A stretch of 64,000 nucleotides of DNA, taken from the NCBI GenBank assembly GCA_034675505.1, contig JAUCDD010000023.1, forward strand, positions 124,001 through 188,000. The letters run 5' to 3'. A program made the translations under genes and the position numbers. This stretch comes from Melaminivora sp034675505. GTDB lineage: Bacteria; Pseudomonadota; Gammaproteobacteria; Burkholderiales; Burkholderiaceae_C. Positions 51,713 through 62,823 of this stretch are shown piece after piece. Within the stretch, counting starts at the first letter, position 1; the number at the start of each line of letters is the position of its first letter. The notes under the pieces are model-generated. The model was not told the DNA's origin. It did no database searches and saw only the letters and a program-made list of their open reading frames with translations.

Positions 51713-52168
51713 TCAACGGTCGTTCTTGTGGCTCTGAGCGCCGGCACGCGCGTGCTGCTCGCTGGAGCCGCCGCGGGTGTTGCCCGAGCTGGCGTTGTTG
51801 CCGGACTGGTGGCCGCCGGAGTTGCTGCCGGAATTGCTTCCGGAGTTGCTGCCCGAGGAGTTGCGGGTGTTGTTGGAGCTGGAGCTCTGGGAGGACGAAC
51901 CTTGCCCGCCGTGGCTCTTGGCACCTGCCTCGCGAGCTTCCTTGGAGTCGAACTCATGGGCGTTGCCGGAAGCGTGTGCAGCACGGCCGCCTTCTGCAGC
52001 AATCTCGCGCTGGCGCTCGGGATCCATGGAAGCGAAGCCGCGGTTGCTGCTGTTGCTGTTGTTGTTATTGCCTTGGTTATTGCTCTGGCTGCCGCCTTGG
52101 TTGCTGCGGTCATTGGAGCTGTTGTTGGTCGTGTGTTGGTTATGACCTTGGGGATTGTTGTTGGGCAT
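51713..52168 (-). CDS. KGG-type general stress protein with Asn/Ser/Gly-rich flanks
   Basis: 151 residues from MPNNNPQGHNQHTTNNSSND, with GGAGATCGCA before the ATG, the same context as the prion-like gene. The core is two KGG-type units: RGFASMDPERQREIAAEGGR, followed at 73-88 by FDSKEAREAGAKSHGG. This matches the stress-induced acidophilic-repeat/GsiB-like family. Asn/Gln/Ser/Gly tracts on both sides (residues 1-42 and 90-151) make it a highly hydrophilic, probably disordered protein, consistent with desiccation or salt protection. The promoter candidate at 52190-52218 drives it. Confidence 0.82.
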   Translation of the reverse strand: MPNNNPQGHNQHTTNNSSNDRSNQGGSQSNNQGNNNNSNSSNRGFASMDPERQREIAAEGGRAAHASGNAHEFDSKEAREAGAKSHGGQGSSSQSSSSNNTRNSSGSNSGSNSGSNSGGHQSGNNASSGNTRGGSSEQHARAGAQSHKNDR

Positions 52169-52189
52169 TGCGATCTCCTGTGGATGTCC

Positions 52190-52218
52190 AGATAAAGAAG
52201 CAAGCTGGGGAATTCCAA
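52190..52218 (-). promoter_or_regulatory. Predicted promoter of the KGG stress gene
   Basis: Read on the minus strand: TTGGAA as -35 (52213-52218) and TTATCT as -10 (52190-52195), separated by 17 bases. The -10 lies about 20 bases before the GGAGATCGCA ribosome site. Confidence 0.45.
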
Positions 52219-52510
52219 CGTGCTGACTTGAATTTGCGCTGCGGCCATGGCCCAGGTCGTCAGCGCGTTCTGACACGAGGGTAGGGAAGCCGCCCTTGCG
52301 CGTAACAAGCACCTTCTTTGTCTGTTGAATCGTCAATCCTGGTCAACCCGCACCCTATCCCGTTGCCAAACCTTGCAGAGCCAGGGCAGCCCGCCAAACC
52401 GGGCCGGCTGGCCAGCGCGATCCATTCGCCCAGGCATTTGCCCCTGCAGCAGCACCGAGCGCCCGGCCAGGCGCCAAGGCGCGGGCACCGGCAGGCGTCC
52501 GCCCCGGAGA

Positions 52511-52546
52511 AAACAAAAAAGCCCAAGTGAATCAATCACTTGGGCT
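52511..52546 (-). terminator. Terminator downstream of tRNA-Ser
   Basis: On the minus strand a stem (AGCCCAAGTGA / TCACTTGGGCT) is followed by six T residues. It sits just after the tRNA and ends that transcript. Confidence 0.88.
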
Positions 52547-52553
52547 TCTGTCT

Positions 52554-52643
<90 letters not shown>

Positions 52644-52703
52644 TGTGTGTCGAAGCGAGAAATTGTAGCAGCAAAAACCGCTGCCTCCGCTGCGCCTCGC
52701 GCA

Positions 52704-53933
<1,230 letters not shown>

Positions 53934-54235
53934 GGCGGTATGGCGTTGGTGTGGAAGACGCCATCATTGTGCAGTGCACAAATCCTTGCCGGGCAGCGGG
54001 CGATTGGCGCACGGGCCAGGCCGGTGCCGGGCCCGGGATCGCCGGCTTGTCAGCAGGTTGTAATGGAAGTGTCACAATTTGCCCCTTCGTCACAGGGCGA
54101 TGCTGCTGCCGCCTGACGGGTTATCCCGGTTGTTGCCCATTTTTTGCTGTGCGACAACGACATGTTCCCGTCATGCGGCGGCGCCACCATGGCGCACTCT
54201 CGCCACCCCTTCATTTCCGAGGAGAAACTTCATCC

Positions 54236-55549
54236 ATGCAAGTCAAACATCTGGCGCTGGCCGCCTCCATGCTCGCTGCCAGCCTGGCCGCCCAGGCGCA
54301 GACCGAGATCCAGTGGTGGCATTCGATGACGGCGGTGAACAACGAATGGGTCAATGACCTGGCCCGGCAGTTCAACGAAGGCCAGAAGGATTTCAAGGTC
54401 GTGCCCACCTACAAGGGCAACTACGACGAGAGCATGACCTCGGCCATCGCCGCCTTCCGCTCGGGCAACGCGCCGCACATCCTGCAGGTGTTCGAAGTGG
54501 GCACGGCCACCATGATGGCCAGCAAGGGCGCCACCGTGCCGGTGGCCAAGGTCATGAAGGATGCCGGCGCCGACTTCAACCCGGCCGGCTACATCCCGGC
54601 CGTCGCCGCCTACTACACGGCGCCCGACGGGCAGATGCTGAGCATGCCGTTCAACAGCTCGACCACCGTCTTCTACATCAACAAGGACGCCTTCAAGAAG
54701 GCCGGCCTGAACCCGGACAAGGCCCCCGCCACCTGGCCCGAGGTGTTCGAAGCCGCCAAGAAGCTGAAAGCCAGCGGCAACAGCTGCCCCATGACCCTGG
54801 CCTGGATGGGCTGGACGCAGCTCGAATCCTTCTCGGCCTGGCACAACGTGGAGTTCGCCACCGAGAAGAATGGCCTGTCGGCCAACGGCTACAAGGCGCG
54901 GCTGAAGATCAACTCGCCGCTGCACGTGCGCCACATCGACAACCTGGCGCAGGCCGCCAAGAACGGCGAATTCGTCTACAAGGGCCGCAACAATGCTGCG
55001 CAGGCGTCGTTCACGTCGGGCGAGTGCGCCATGATCCAGACGTCCTCGGGCTTCTACGGCGACGTGGCCAAGAACGCCAAGTTCGCCTACGCCATCGCCC
55101 CCATGCCCTACTACCCGGACGTGAAGGGCGCGCCGCAGAACACGGTGATCGGCGGCGCCTCGCTGTGGGTCATGTCGGGCAAGAAGGCGGACGAGTACAA
55201 GGGCGTGGCCAAGTTCTTCGAGTTCCTGTCGCAGACCAAGGTGCAGGCCGCCAGCCACCAGCGCACGGGCTACCTGCCCATCACCATGGCCGCGTATGAG
55301 CTGACCGACAAGTCCGGCTTCTACCAGAAGAACCCCGGCACCGACGTGGCCGTGAACCAGATGGTGCGCAAGGTGACCGACAACTCGCGCGGCATCCGCC
55401 TGGGCAACTACGTGCAGATCCGCACCATCGAGGACGAGGAACTCGAACAGGTGTGGGCCGGCAAGAAGACGGCCAAGGAAGCCCTGGACTCCATCGTCAG
55501 CCGCGGCAACGAGCTGCTGGCGCGCTTCGAGAAGTCGTACAAGAAGTAA
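54236..55549 (+). CDS. ugpB: sn-Glycerol-3-phosphate ABC transporter binding protein
   Basis: 437 residues. A signal peptide (LALAASMLAASLAAQAQ) precedes TEIQWWHSMTAVNNEW, the hallmark opening of UgpB. SGKKADEYKGVAKFFEFLS and HQRTGYLPITMAAYEL are family regions. A GAGGAG ribosome site precedes the ATG. It is periplasmic and delivers sn-glycerol-3-phosphate to UgpAE. It is the first gene of ugpBAECQ. A hairpin with a T run follows within the ugpB-ugpA gap, which would lower expression of the permease genes relative to the binding protein. Confidence 0.95.
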   Translation: MQVKHLALAASMLAASLAAQAQTEIQWWHSMTAVNNEWVNDLARQFNEGQKDFKVVPTYKGNYDESMTSAIAAFRSGNAPHILQVFEVGTATMMASKGATVPVAKVMKDAGADFNPAGYIPAVAAYYTAPDGQMLSMPFNSSTTVFYINKDAFKKAGLNPDKAPATWPEVFEAAKKLKASGNSCPMTLAWMGWTQLESFSAWHNVEFATEKNGLSANGYKARLKINSPLHVRHIDNLAQAAKNGEFVYKGRNNAAQASFTSGECAMIQTSSGFYGDVAKNAKFAYAIAPMPYYPDVKGAPQNTVIGGASLWVMSGKKADEYKGVAKFFEFLSQTKVQAASHQRTGYLPITMAAYELTDKSGFYQKNPGTDVAVNQMVRKVTDNSRGIRLGNYVQIRTIEDEELEQVWAGKKTAKEALDSIVSRGNELLARFEKSYKK

Positions 55550-55588
55550 ACCCCTGCCCTGGCGCGCAGCAGCCTGCGCCGGGGACGT

Positions 55589-55616
55589 GGCCCGCCTGCG
55601 TGCGGGCCGCTTTTTT
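55589..55616 (+). terminator. Hairpin with T run between ugpB and ugpA
   Basis: The stem GGCCCGC / GCGGGCC (55589-55595 and 55602-55608) is followed by TTTTTT. It is probably a partial terminator that sets a high UgpB to permease ratio. Confidence 0.65.
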
Positions 55617-55667
55617 CGCCGACGGCGGCAGTTCTCTGCGCCGGCGGTTTTCCTGTTTTGGACCGTC

Positions 55668-56549
55668 ATGGAAAAACGCGTACTTTTCCGCTCGGCCTGG
55701 CTGCCCTGGCTGCTGATCGCGCCGCAGCTGGCCATCATCCTGGTGTTCTTCTTCTGGCCTGCGGGGCAGGCCGTGCTGCAGTCCTTCCAGGTGGAAGATG
55801 CCTTCGGCATGAGCACCGAATGGGTGGGCCTGCAGAACTTCCAGCAGCTGCTGGCAGACCCCTCCTACCTCAATTCCTTCAAGCGCACGGCGCTGTTCTC
55901 CATCCTGGTGGCCGGCAGCGGCATCGCGCTGGCGCTCGTGCTGGCGATCTTTGCCGACCGCATCGTGCGCTTCGCCATGGTCTACAAGACGCTGCTGATC
56001 GTGCCCTACGCGGTGGCGCCGGTCATCGCGGGCGTGCTGTGGGTGTTCCTGTTCTCGCCCTCGATCGGCGTCATCACCTACTACCTGGGCGAGCTGGGCT
56101 ACGGCTGGAACCACATGATGAACGACAACCAGGCCATGGCGCTGATCGTCATCGCCTCGGTCTGGAAGCAGATTTCCTACAACTTCCTGTTCTTCCTGGC
56201 CGGGCTGCAGTCCATCCCCAAGGCGCTGATCGAGGCCGCCTCCATCGACGGCGCGGGCGCCTGGCGGCGTTTCTGGAACATCCAGCTGCCGCTCCTGTCC
56301 CCGACCACGTTCTTCCTGCTGGTCATCAACATCGTGTACGCCTTCTTCGACACCTTCGGCATCATCGACGCCGCCACGCAGGGCGGGCCGGGCCAGTCCA
56401 CCTCCATTCTGGTCTACAAGGTGTACCAGGACGGCTTCAAGGCGCTGGACCTGGGCGGCTCGGCCGCGCAGTCGGTCATCCTGATGCTGATCGTGGTGGC
56501 GCTGACCGTGGTGCAATTCCGCTACGTTGAGAAAAAAGTCCAGTATTGA
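55668..56549 (+). CDS. ugpA: Glycerol-3-phosphate ABC permease UgpA
   Basis: 293 residues with six helices. The first is LPWLLIAPQLAIILVFFFWP. The EAA loop reads IEAASIDGAGAWRRFWNIQL PLLSP (split for length) and would contact the ATPase. The MalF/UgpA-like FADRIVRFAMVYKTLLIVPY segment and a C-terminal LIVVALTVVQFRYVEKKV complete it. It forms the inner-membrane channel with UgpE. Confidence 0.94.
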   Translation: MEKRVLFRSAWLPWLLIAPQLAIILVFFFWPAGQAVLQSFQVEDAFGMSTEWVGLQNFQQLLADPSYLNSFKRTALFSILVAGSGIALALVLAIFADRIVRFAMVYKTLLIVPYAVAPVIAGVLWVFLFSPSIGVITYYLGELGYGWNHMMNDNQAMALIVIASVWKQISYNFLFFLAGLQSIPKALIEAASIDGAGAWRRFWNIQLPLLSPTTFFLLVINIVYAFFDTFGIIDAATQGGPGQSTSILVYKVYQDGFKALDLGGSAAQSVILMLIVVALTVVQFRYVEKKVQY

Positions 56550-56558
56550 ATGGAGAAC

Positions 56559-56700
56559 ACCCCCCCTGCGGCGCTGCGCGCCTTCCCCCCGCTCTCGCAG
56601 CGCTGCGCGCTGCGGGCAGGGGGACGCCGCCGGTGCTGCGGGGCGGCCCTTGCACGGCGGCTCCGCGCCTGGCGTGCGCCAGTTGCCGAGGTCGAGGGCC
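56559..56700. repeat. GC-rich hairpin element between ugpA and ugpE
   Basis: The 174-base gap between ugpA and ugpE holds a hairpin-prone GC-rich segment. CCCCCTGC (56562-56569) pairs with GCAGGGGG (56616-56623), and inner GCGCTGCGCG copies allow more pairing. It interrupts the usual tight ugpAE junction. I recall similar elements between genes in related genomes, but I cannot verify it here. Confidence 0.5.
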
Positions 56701-56723
56701 TTACCGCTTGGTGAAGAAACAAA

Positions 56724-57572
56724 ATGATTGACCGCAACCCCTGGCTGACTTTTCTCTCCCATGCCGTGCTGATCCTCGGCGTGGCCATCGTCGCCTTTCC
56801 GCTCTACCTGGCGCTCATCGCCTCCACGCACACGGCCGACGCCATCGTGCAGTCGCCCATGCCGCTGCTGCCCGGCACCCACATGTGGGAGAACTACCAG
56901 GCCGCGCTGTTCGGCTCGGGCAAGCTGGGCTCCAACACCAACGTGGTGCGCATGATGTGGGTCAGCTTCGTGGTGGCCATGGTCATCACGGTGGGCAAGA
57001 TCGCGATCTCGCTGCTGTCGGCGTTTGCCATCGTGTACTTCCGCTTCCCGTTCAAGATGCTCACTTTCTGGGCCATCTTCCTGACGCTGATGCTGCCCGT
57101 GGAAGTGCGCATCCTGCCGACCTACAAGGTGGTGGCCGACCTGGGGCTGCTCAACAGCTATGGCGGCCTGACCCTGCCGCTGATCGCCTCGGCCACGGCC
57201 ACCTTTTTGTTCCGCCAGTTCTTCCTCACCGTGCCCGACGAGCTGGTCGAGGCCGCGCGCATCGACGGCGCCGGGCCCATGCGCTTCTTCATCGACGTGC
57301 TGGTGCCGCTGTCGCGCACCTCGATCGCGGCGCTGTTCGTGATCCAGTTCATCTACGGCTGGAACCAGTACCTGTGGCCGCTGCTCATGACCACCAGCGA
57401 GGACATGTACCCGGTGGTCATCGGCATCAAGCGCATGCTGGCCGGCGGCGAGGCCGCGGTGGACTGGAACATCGTCATGGCCACCGCCATCATCGCCATG
57501 CTGCCGCCCACGCTGGTGGTGATGCTGATGCAGAAGTGGTTCGTCAAGGGCCTGGTGGACACCGAGAAATAA
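56724..57572 (+). CDS. ugpE: Glycerol-3-phosphate ABC permease UgpE
   Basis: 282 residues with six membrane helices. The EAA loop is LVEAARIDGAGPMRFFIDVL. FLTLMLPVEVRILPTYKVVA is the conserved MalG/UgpE segment. It pairs with UgpA in the inner membrane. The start is MIDRNPWLTFLSHAVL after a GAAGAAAC-type sequence; the ribosome site is weak. A copy of the dispersed AT-rich repeat follows before ugpC. Confidence 0.94.
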   Translation: MIDRNPWLTFLSHAVLILGVAIVAFPLYLALIASTHTADAIVQSPMPLLPGTHMWENYQAALFGSGKLGSNTNVVRMMWVSFVVAMVITVGKIAISLLSAFAIVYFRFPFKMLTFWAIFLTLMLPVEVRILPTYKVVADLGLLNSYGGLTLPLIASATATFLFRQFFLTVPDELVEAARIDGAGPMRFFIDVLVPLSRTSIAALFVIQFIYGWNQYLWPLLMTTSEDMYPVVIGIKRMLAGGEAAVDWNIVMATAIIAMLPPTLVVMLMQKWFVKGLVDTEK

Positions 57573-57630
57573 GCATCAAAAACCGCTCCAGCCCTTGCAA
57601 TACAACGGCTTATAGCTATTGAATCCATAG
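57573..57630 (+). repeat. Dispersed AT-rich repeat, copy between ugpE and ugpC
   Basis: It reads GCATCAAAAACCGCTCCAGC, then CCTTGCAATACAACGGCT, then TATAGCTATTGAAT. This is the standard layout of the family: A-rich start, CCAGCcCTTGC middle and AGCTAT end. It fills nearly the whole gap of about 60 bases. Confidence 0.6.
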
Positions 57631-57635
57631 TACCC

Positions 57636-58640
<1,005 letters not shown>

Positions 58641-58651
58641 CACCCAGCCCC

Positions 58652-59401
58652 ATGACGTCCTCCCTGCCCCACTGGCCCTATCCGCGCTGGATCGCGCACC
58701 GCGGCGCCGGCCGCCTGGCCCCCGAGAACACCCTGTCGGCCTTCCGCCTGGGCGCCCGGCACGGCTGGCGCATGTTCGAGTGCGACGCCAAGCTGAGCGC
58801 CGACGGCGTGGTCTTCCTGCTGCACGACGCGACGCTGGAACGCACCACCAACGGCCGCGGCACCGCTGGCGAGCGGCCCTGGGGCGAGCTGGCGCAGCTG
58901 GACGCCGGCAGCTGGCATTCGCGCCAGTACGCCGGCGAGGCCCTGCCCACGCTGGAGGCGCTGGCGCGCTGGTGCCTGGCCAGCCAGCTGCACCTGAACA
59001 TCGAGATCAAGCCCACGCCCGGCACCGAGGAGGCCACCGGCCGCGCCGTGGCCGCCCTGGCCGCGCGCCTGTGGCACGGCCAGCCGGTGCCGCCGCTGCT
59101 GACCTCGTTCCAGCCGCTGGCGCTGGCGGGCGCGCGCGCGGTGGCGCCCCAGCTGCCGCGCGGCCTGCTGCTGGACCAGCTCCATGCGGGCTGGCTGGAG
59201 GCGGCGCAGCAGCTGGCCTGCGCGGCCGTCGTGTGCAACCACGCGCTGTGGGCGCGCGAGACGGTCGATGCCGTGCACGGCGCCGGCCTGCGCGCGCTCA
59301 GCTACACCGTGAACGACGAATGGGCGGCCCAGCGGCTGATCGCCCTGGGCACGGACGGCATCATCAGCGACCGGGTGGACCTGTTCAGCCCGGCGGCCTG
59401 A
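58652..59401 (+). CDS. ugpQ: Glycerophosphodiester phosphodiesterase
   Basis: 249 residues. GDPD motifs: WIAHRGAGRLAPENTLSAF, FECDAKLSADGVVFLLHDAT, the EIK metal residues in HLNIEIKPTPGTEE, and TVNDEWAAQRLIALGTDGII. It hydrolyses glycerophosphodiesters to sn-glycerol-3-phosphate and alcohols in the cytosol. It starts 11 bases after ugpC, which completes the ugpBAECQ operon. Confidence 0.93.
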   Translation: MTSSLPHWPYPRWIAHRGAGRLAPENTLSAFRLGARHGWRMFECDAKLSADGVVFLLHDATLERTTNGRGTAGERPWGELAQLDAGSWHSRQYAGEALPTLEALARWCLASQLHLNIEIKPTPGTEEATGRAVAALAARLWHGQPVPPLLTSFQPLALAGARAVAPQLPRGLLLDQLHAGWLEAAQQLACAAVVCNHALWARETVDAVHGAGLRALSYTVNDEWAAQRLIALGTDGIISDRVDLFSPAA

Positions 59402-59429
59402 AAGGGCGCGCTGGCCGGCGCCGGGGCCT

Positions 59430-59493
59430 GTTTCAAGCCTAATAGCGTCCTTGCCGGCGTCAGTCCATCGTTTCGCGCTATCTAATATATAGC
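59430..59493 (+). repeat. Dispersed AT-rich repeat, copy after ugpQ
   Basis: It has TTTCAAGCCTAATAGCGTCC, a GC middle, then GCGCTATCTAATATATAGC. The end is longer than in other copies and contains a partial palindrome. It lies in the 200-base gap between ugpQ and the next gene. Confidence 0.5.
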
Positions 59494-59591
59494 AACAATA
59501 CGCCCCATCCGGCGCAGGCCGGCGGCTGCGGCGTTGCGCGTGCTCACAAAAAAGGCAGGCCGCGCGGCGCCGGCCGCCCCGGGGCCCGGCC

Positions 59592-59605
59592 GACAATCGC
59601 GGCCA
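59592..59605 (+). promoter_or_regulatory. -10-like hexamer directly before the MscS-type gene start
   Basis: GACAAT at 59592-59597 is followed after seven bases by the ATG at 59605. No Shine-Dalgarno sequence is seen, so a leaderless transcript is likely. Confidence 0.45.
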
Positions 59606-62184
59606 TGCTGCGCCTCCCCCTCTCCTGCTGCCGCACGGCCCACGCCCCCGGGTGCGAGCCCCCGGCGCCCACCCGCCGCGCCGGCGCCCCGGCACGCCGC
59701 GCGCCGCGCGGCCTCGCCTGGCTGCGCCTGGCGGCCCGGCCGTGGCTGCTCGCCGTGGCCCTGCTGTTCATCGCCCTGGCGGCCGCGCTGCCGGCCCGGG
59801 CCGCCCCGGCTGCCAGCCGCCCGGCCACGCCGGCCAGCGCTGCCGACGGCAGCGACGGCGCGCCCCTGCCCTCGGTGGACGAGCTGCGCCGGCGCCTGGA
59901 CGCGATTCCCGCCAAGCTCGCCGACGACGACGACGGCCGCAAGCTGGCGGCCGAGGCCAACACCATTGGCGCCGCCGCCGACCGGCTGGCCGCGCAGCGC
60001 GCCGCCGACCTGGCCGACATGGACCTGCGCCTGCAGGGGCTGGGCCCGGCGCCCGAAAAAGGCGCGCCCGCCGACCCCCCGGACGTGGCCCAGCAACGCG
60101 CCGCCCTGGCCCGGCAGCGCTCGGCCATCGACGGCGAGCTCAAGCTGGCGCGCCTGATCAGCGTGGACGCCGCGCAGCGCGGCAACGAGCTCACGCGCCA
60201 GCGGCACGCGCAATTCCAGGCCGCGCTCACCTCGCGCACCGATTCACCCCTGAGCGCCGCCTTCTGGCGCAACCTGCGCAACGCCTCGCCCGGCGACCGC
60301 GCGCGCCTGCAGTCGCTGGGGCTGGACCTGCGCGACGCGGTGCAGGACTCGCTGGTGCCCGAGCGGCGCAGCACCTTCATCGGCTCGCTGGTCGCGGCGC
60401 TGCTGCTGGTGGTGGCGGGCACCTGGCTGGCCGAGCGCATCCTGGTGCGGCTGCTGCCCGTGCACCTGCCCACCACGCGGCTGCGCCGCAGCCTGCTGGC
60501 GGCTGCCGCCATCGCCGCCAACGTGCTGCTGGTGGGCGCGGCCATGCAGCTGGCCTGGGGCGCGCTAGCCGGCGAGCTCACCGAGCCGCTGCAGGCGCTG
60601 GAGCGCGCCAGCGTGCGCGCAAGCGCCTACGCGGCCTTCGTCATCACGCTGGGCCACATGCTGCTGGCCCGGAGGCGGCCGAGCTGGCGGCTGCTGCCGC
60701 TGTCCGACGCGCAGGCGCGGCGCCTGGCCCCCTACCCCTGGTGGCTGGCCCTGCTCTCGGCCGCCAGCACGCTGGCCGTGGACGTGAACGCCATCATCGG
60801 CGCCAGCCTGGCGGCCGAGGTGTTCACGCACGCGCTGTTCGCGCTGCTGATCCCGGCCATGGTGGCGCTGCTGCTGGTGAGTGCGCGCCAGCGCCCGGAC
60901 GGCGCGCCGCCCGCCCCGACCGCCGCGCCCGACGGCACCGCGCTGATGAACGTGCGCCCGCTGTGGCTGGGCGCGCTGCTGGCCGGCGCGGCGCTGGCCG
61001 TGCTGGCGGCGGTGCTGGCGCTGCTGCTGGGCTACGTGGCCCTGGCGGGCATGCTGGCGCGCCAGACGGTGTGGTTTGGCGTGGTGTTTGCCACCACCTA
61101 CCTGCTGTCCATGCTGGTGGAGGACTTGAGCGAGGCGCTGCTGTCGTCCCAGGGCGCGGTCGGGCGCCACCTGCACAGCGCGCTCGGCCTGGAGGGGCGG
61201 CTGCTGGACCAGCTGGCCGTGCTGGCCTCGGGCGTGCTGCGCGTGCTGCTGCTGTTCTACATGGTGATCGCGCTGATGGCGCCCTTCGGTACCGGGCCGG
61301 ACGAGCTGTTTCGCCGCGGCAGCCGCATCGACGGCGCCTTGAAGATCGGCGACTTCGTGCTGTCGCCGCAGGCGCTGGCCACCGCCGCGCTGATCCTGGT
61401 GGGCGGCTTCGTGGCCATCCGCCTGTTCAAGGGCTGGCTGAGCGAGCGCTACTTCCCCAACACCGCGCTGGACCCGGGGATGAGGAGCTCCATCACCACG
61501 CTGCTGGGCTACATCGGCGGCGTGGTGGTGATCGCCATCGCGCTGGCCGGCCTGGGGATCAGCGTGGAGCGCATCGCCTGGGTGGCCAGCGCCCTGTCGG
61601 TGGGCATAGGCTTTGGCCTGCAGGCCATCGTGCAGAACTTCATCTCCGGCCTGATCCTGCTGGCCGAGCGGCCGGTGCGCGTGGGCGACTGGGTGAAGCT
61701 GGGCGATACCGAGGGCGATGTGCGCCGCGTGAACGTGCGCGCCACCGAGATCCAGGTGGGCGACCGCTCCACCGTGATCGTGCCCAACTCGGAATTCATC
61801 ACCAAGACGGTGCGCAACATGACGCTCACCGGCGCCCAGGGGCGCGTGCAGCTGAGCCTGCCGGCGCCGCTGGACACGGACGCGCGGCGCATGCGCGAGC
61901 TGATCCTGCAGGCGTTTCGCGCGCACGAGGCCATCCTTGCGGAACCCGCTCCCGTGGTGCAGCTGGACGGCATCCACAACGGCACGCTCACCTTCATCGC
62001 CACCGGCTGGGTGGCCAGCCCGCGCAGCGCCGGCGGCACGCGCAGCGACGTGCTGTTTGCCATCCTGGACGCGCTGCGCGCCGAAGGCCTGTACCTGTCG
62101 CCGCCGGCCACCACCTTCGTCACGCCCGGCGGGCTGGACGGGCCGCCGGGCGAGGCGGCAGAGCGCGCGCCGGCGCCGCTGTGA
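59605..62184 (+). CDS. MscS-family mechanosensitive channel with DUF3772-type N-terminus
   Basis: 859 residues. A signal-like helix (WLLAVALLFIALAAALPARA) is followed by a periplasmic helical domain (about 85-225), a DUF3772-like region. Many membrane helices cover about 260-620. The MscS core has VEDLSEALLSSQ upstream, the pore-lining ALSVGIGFGLQAIVQNFISG and the beta domain RPVRVGDWVKLGDTEGDVRR. It is an inner-membrane tension-gated channel that protects against hypo-osmotic shock. It is large, like the MscK or YbdG groups. The first 45 residues are very Arg/Pro-rich, so the true start may be slightly later. Confidence 0.88.
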   Translation: MLRLPLSCCRTAHAPGCEPPAPTRRAGAPARRAPRGLAWLRLAARPWLLAVALLFIALAAALPARAAPAASRPATPASAADGSDGAPLPSVDELRRRLDAIPAKLADDDDGRKLAAEANTIGAAADRLAAQRAADLADMDLRLQGLGPAPEKGAPADPPDVAQQRAALARQRSAIDGELKLARLISVDAAQRGNELTRQRHAQFQAALTSRTDSPLSAAFWRNLRNASPGDRARLQSLGLDLRDAVQDSLVPERRSTFIGSLVAALLLVVAGTWLAERILVRLLPVHLPTTRLRRSLLAAAAIAANVLLVGAAMQLAWGALAGELTEPLQALERASVRASAYAAFVITLGHMLLARRRPSWRLLPLSDAQARRLAPYPWWLALLSAASTLAVDVNAIIGASLAAEVFTHALFALLIPAMVALLLVSARQRPDGAPPAPTAAPDGTALMNVRPLWLGALLAGAALAVLAAVLALLLGYVALAGMLARQTVWFGVVFATTYLLSMLVEDLSEALLSSQGAVGRHLHSALGLEGRLLDQLAVLASGVLRVLLLFYMVIALMAPFGTGPDELFRRGSRIDGALKIGDFVLSPQALATAALILVGGFVAIRLFKGWLSERYFPNTALDPGMRSSITTLLGYIGGVVVIAIALAGLGISVERIAWVASALSVGIGFGLQAIVQNFISGLILLAERPVRVGDWVKLGDTEGDVRRVNVRATEIQVGDRSTVIVPNSEFITKTVRNMTLTGAQGRVQLSLPAPLDTDARRMRELILQAFRAHEAILAEPAPVVQLDGIHNGTLTFIATGWVASPRSAGGTRSDVLFAILDALRAEGLYLSPPATTFVTPGGLDGPPGEAAERAPAPL

Positions 62185-62432
62185 CGGCGCGCGCGCACTG
62201 CAGCCAGGTGTGACCAGGTGCTTCGCGCACCTGCGCGGCATTTACAGCGCCTGACAACCCTGAAGCCAGGCTGAAGCGCAGCCATTGCCGCAGCCCGGGC
62301 CGGGTGCTAAATTTTTCCCACATCGATTAATCACCGCACCGTAACGCTTCCCTGGGCTGGAAACCCTTCCAATTCACCGCAATGGCACGGCCAATTCGAT
62401 GCAAATTCTTTTTTTATCGAAAGGAGTCCGTC

Positions 62433-62777
62433 ATGAGAAGTCTTCCCCTCATTTGCGCGCTGGGCCTGGCTGCAGCCGCTGCCGGCGCAATGGCACAGAC
62501 ACCGGCTGCGGCCACTGCGGCGGCGCCGGCCGGCCCGGTGGCCAAAACCACCTGCAGCGAATATCTCGCGCTCGATGAAACCTTCAAGCCCAAATTCATT
62601 TACTACGCCACCGGCCTGAGCAAGAAGGGCAAGGAAACCGACGTCATCGATATCGAGGGCATTGAACGCGTAAAGCCCTCGCTGGACGAATATTGCAAGG
62701 TCAACCTGAATAAATCGGCCTACGAGCACGTCATGAAGGCCAGCATGGCCTCGGAGAAGCGGCTGCACAAGAAGTGA
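62433..62777 (+). CDS. hdeA: HdeA-family acid stress chaperone
   Basis: 114 residues from MRSLPLICALGLAAAAAGAM, with an AAAGGAG ribosome site 8 bases upstream. A cleavable signal peptide ends near AMAQ. The mature protein has two Cys (KTTCSEYLAL and DEYCKVNLN), as expected for the HdeA disulfide. FKPKFIYYATGLSKKGKET is the conserved centre. HdeA is a small periplasmic chaperone that unfolds at low pH and protects proteins. The preceding 250 bases are non-coding. Confidence 0.85.
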   Translation: MRSLPLICALGLAAAAAGAMAQTPAAATAAAPAGPVAKTTCSEYLALDETFKPKFIYYATGLSKKGKETDVIDIEGIERVKPSLDEYCKVNLNKSAYEHVMKASMASEKRLHKK

Positions 62778-62823
62778 GCGCCCCGCCCAGCCCGGGCGGC
62801 GGCTGCCCGGCCCGCTGCCGGGC

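Noticed and set aside
54060..54110. Possible Pho box upstream of ugpB
   Set aside because: GTGTCAC and a later TCGTCAC resemble half sites of the PhoB box, but the spacing of about 10 bases does not match the 11-bp direct-repeat period of a Pho box.
59652..62213. Long open frame of 853 residues overlapping the MscS-type gene
   Set aside because: It is the same DNA read one frame off, rich in Arg, Ala and Gly, and lacks membrane helices; the other frame has the full MscS signature.
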